The notes under the pieces were generated by a model that had not been told where the DNA came from, did not search any database, and saw nothing but the letters and a program-made list of their open reading frames with translations. A DNA stretch of 34,092 nt from Phycisphaeraceae bacterium (GTDB taxonomy: Bacteria > Planctomycetota > Phycisphaerae > Phycisphaerales > Phycisphaeraceae): assembly GCA_002704825.1 (NCBI GenBank), contig PAIY01000048.1, forward strand, positions 1 to 34,092. Reading direction: 5' to 3'. Position 1 is the first letter of the stretch; each line of letters begins with the position of its first letter. The position numbers were made by a program, and so were the translations under genes. Below are positions 31,005-34,092 of this stretch, in pieces.

Positions 31005-31865
31005 TCAAATGATGGGACATTGCGATTGAACGTGAAGTGCCAACTGTTTCAAGGGGTTGATCAACAGACGGCCTTCATGTCGGCGACTGACCAACTGGAC
31101 CTGCCCCAAATGAGGGTAGGTCTGGTTGGCACGCTGATCGTACTTGAGTTGCTTGCCCAGCATCCCGATCTCACAGAGTTCGATGGCCAACTGTTCACGT
31201 GAGATGTAAAAACCGTTGGACAGATGCACCATGCCGTTGACGCGACTATTGGCCAGTTTCATGATCCGCCAGGCAGCCTCCGGCGCCCAGATGGTGGTGC
31301 GGGCTTCATCGGTGATGATCGTCACAGGCAGATCCTTGCCCAATCGGTGTTTGAGCCAATTCCAATGACCGCTGCACCCGTCATGCGAATCGCCCAATGC
31401 CAATGATGTACGGATCACCATGCTGTTGGGGCGTGCAAGAACCAGCTTCTCTGCTGCGATACGGGTCTGGCCGTAAACACTGATGGGTTGAGGCAGGGTC
31501 AATTCATCGCAGAAACCGCCCTGCCCGAAAACATGATCCGACGAGAGATAGACCAGCCGTCGATCCGCAGGCAGGTTTTCGAGAAATCGTCGCAGATTCT
31601 CAACGTTGACTTCCCATGCCCAGTCTGCATTTTGTTCACACTTATTGACATTGCAAACCGCATGGGCGTAGACCAGCGGCTGCGGACCATAGGCTTTGAC
31701 CACCGCACCCAAAGCACCGGGATTATCCAGATCCACCCGGACTGACCCACGCGCCCAGGCGTCAGAATTCACATGACAGACCGGCACGACACGCTTGTCG
31801 CCGAGTTTGACCATGTGGTAACCAAGAATCGATGTCGAACCGATCAGCAGCATGTTGAGCATCAT
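31005..31865 (-). CDS. RmlD-like NAD(P)-dependent sugar reductase (SDR superfamily)
   Basis: A 286-residue extended short-chain dehydrogenase of the RmlD/dTDP-4-dehydrorhamnose reductase type. The N-terminal nucleotide-binding motif is GSTSILGYH (residues 9-17). Family landmarks follow: AHAVCNVNKCEQNADWAWEV, RLVYLSSDHVFGQGGF, LPQPISVYGQTRIAAEK, and a C-terminal region MVHLSNGFYISREQLA. The catalytic dyad Tyr-x-x-x-Lys is present as Tyr131 but the lysine position is Arg135 (YGQTR), so activity is uncertain. It could act in nucleotide-sugar synthesis; no rml or other sugar genes are adjacent. It is divergent from aspS with about 119 bases between starts, which contain a palindrome. Confidence 0.8.
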   Translation of the reverse strand: MMLNMLLIGSTSILGYHMVKLGDKRVVPVCHVNSDAWARGSVRVDLDNPGALGAVVKAYGPQPLVYAHAVCNVNKCEQNADWAWEVNVENLRRFLENLPADRRLVYLSSDHVFGQGGFCDELTLPQPISVYGQTRIAAEKLVLARPNSMVIRTSLALGDSHDGCSGHWNWLKHRLGKDLPVTIITDEARTTIWAPEAAWRIMKLANSRVNGMVHLSNGFYISREQLAIELCEIGMLGKQLKYDQRANQTYPHLGQVQLVSRRHEGRLLINPLKQLALHVQSQCPII

Positions 31866-31900
31866 AACCCATTTCTGTTTTCATATTCCATCGTGCTGAT

Positions 31901-31918
31901 TCGAAATACCCATTTCGA
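31901..31918. promoter_or_regulatory. Palindrome in the RmlD-like/aspS divergent region
   Basis: TCGAAAT (31901-31907) and ATTTCGA (31912-31918) are a perfect 7-bp inverted repeat around ACCC. A TATCAT box (31924-31929) lies just downstream, consistent with an operator over an aspS promoter. It is a pattern only. Confidence 0.4.
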
Positions 31919-31984
31919 CCTGTTATCATTGTCGCTCTTTGAAACTGTGAATTTTGAATAACACCTGTGAAGGAATACACACAT

Positions 31985-33766
<1,782 letters not shown>

Positions 33767-33770
33767 GATT

Positions 33771-33879
33771 CAGGGATTAGGGATTGGTGATTAGGAATTA
33801 GGGCAAGGCAAAAAGTCATTTGATCGCAATGTTCTTTCTGTCTTCACCCTAATCCCTAATCCCAAATCACTAATCCCTC
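33771..33879. repeat. Palindromic repeat, family D (AGGGATTAGGGATT), copy 2
   Basis: Starts five bases after the aspS stop. The left arm (33771-33812) begins CAGGGATTAGGGATTGGTG and includes TTAGGGCAAGGCAAAAAG; the right arm (33845-33879) carries CCCTAATCCCTAATCCC and ends AATCCCTCC. It matches copy 1 and could double as the aspS terminator. Confidence 0.75.
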
Positions 33880-33888
33880 CTTCAAACC

Positions 33889-34092
33889 ATGTGTGGCATT
33901 GCAGGCATTCTCCGATTTGATGACCAGCGTTCTTCTGACAAGGACGTCCATCATCTCTTGGATTATGTCCGACACCGCGGGCCCGATGGCGAGCAGATTC
34001 GCGTGGTCGGACCGTGTGCGTTTGGTCACACACGTCTATCCATCATCGATCTGGAAGGTGGTCTGCAACCGATGCAGGCCGCTGCCACGGGC
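33889..34092 (+). CDS. asnB: Asparagine synthetase (glutamine-hydrolysing), N-terminal fragment
   Basis: The window ends after 68 codons. The start MCGIAGILRFDD places the catalytic N-terminal nucleophile cysteine at residue 2, once Met1 is removed, as in glutamine amidotransferases of class II. Residues ~38-47 read RHRGPDGEQ, a class II amidotransferase loop that binds glutamine, and GHTRLSIIDLEGGLQPM follows, matching AsnB. The full protein would convert aspartate and glutamine to asparagine with ATP. Because the synthetase domain is outside the window, an AsnB-like protein used in polysaccharide or peptide modification cannot be excluded. The start ATG 33889 follows directly after the family D repeat. 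Confidence 0.9.
   Translation, partial: MCGIAGILRFDDQRSSDKDVHHLLDYVRHRGPDGEQIRVVGPCAFGHTRLSIIDLEGGLQPMQAAATG

Overview
The window is about 34 kb of moderately GC-rich bacterial chromosome from a Gram-negative organism, with lipoprotein signal peptides, a TolC-type outer-membrane protein and a LAB_N protein. The mixture suggests Planctomycetota, possibly class Phycisphaerae: GTP-type PEP carboxykinase, a ThiD2-ThiE fusion, a GH10-like secreted protein, DUF58 plus transglutaminase membrane proteins, weak Shine-Dalgarno sites and many intergenic palindromic repeats. That placement is inference; no rRNA gene or other taxonomic marker is present. I see no rRNA, tRNA, CRISPR array, transposase, integrase or phage gene.

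Layout. 1-4.5 kb, mostly minus strand: a type II NADH dehydrogenase (cut by the left edge), a small membrane protein and an AT-rich lipoprotein, an M20 dipeptidase and a Rieske ferredoxin. 4.5-8.5 kb, plus strand: an unrecognised helical protein coupled to an exported thioredoxin-fold protein without active-site cysteines, then pckG with its own promoter and terminator. 8.6-12.3 kb: short monocistronic genes (membrane-anchored protein, exported alpha/beta hydrolase, lipoprotein, GNAT acetyltransferase, exported beta-propeller). 12.3-15.9 kb, minus strand: a two-gene efflux operon (TolC-like lipoprotein, then long-hairpin adaptor) ending in a clear terminator and lacking any inner-membrane pump. 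16-20.4 kb, plus strand: a MoaB/MogA-like protein, radA, a GH10-like protein without catalytic glutamates, and a methyltransferase. 20.6-29.2 kb, plus strand: a tightly packed run of scpB, a lipoprotein, DUF58 protein, transglutaminase membrane protein, PMT-type glycosyltransferase, GT2 polyprenyl-phosphate glycosyltransferase and LAB_N protein. 29.4-34.1 kb: thiE, a small zinc-ribbon protein, an RmlD-like reductase (minus), aspS and the start of an asparagine synthetase.

How the genes work together. The last three genes of the long run form a plausible lipid-linked sugar pathway: GT2 loads a sugar onto a polyprenyl phosphate, the LAB_N protein may help move it, and the PMT-type enzyme transfers it outside the cytoplasm. 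DUF58 plus transglutaminase is a known envelope-associated pair. aspS followed by an asparagine synthetase places aspartate/asparagine functions side by side.

The most distinctive non-coding feature is four different families of palindromic intergenic repeats, each with two or three copies here. One 83-bp element occurs twice in opposite orientations, and one of those copies lies inside an element of a second family. I did not find a clear defence island or an obviously new multi-gene system. The best candidates for a second look are the repeat families, the catalytically dead GH10-like and thioredoxin-like exported proteins, and the pump-less efflux pair.
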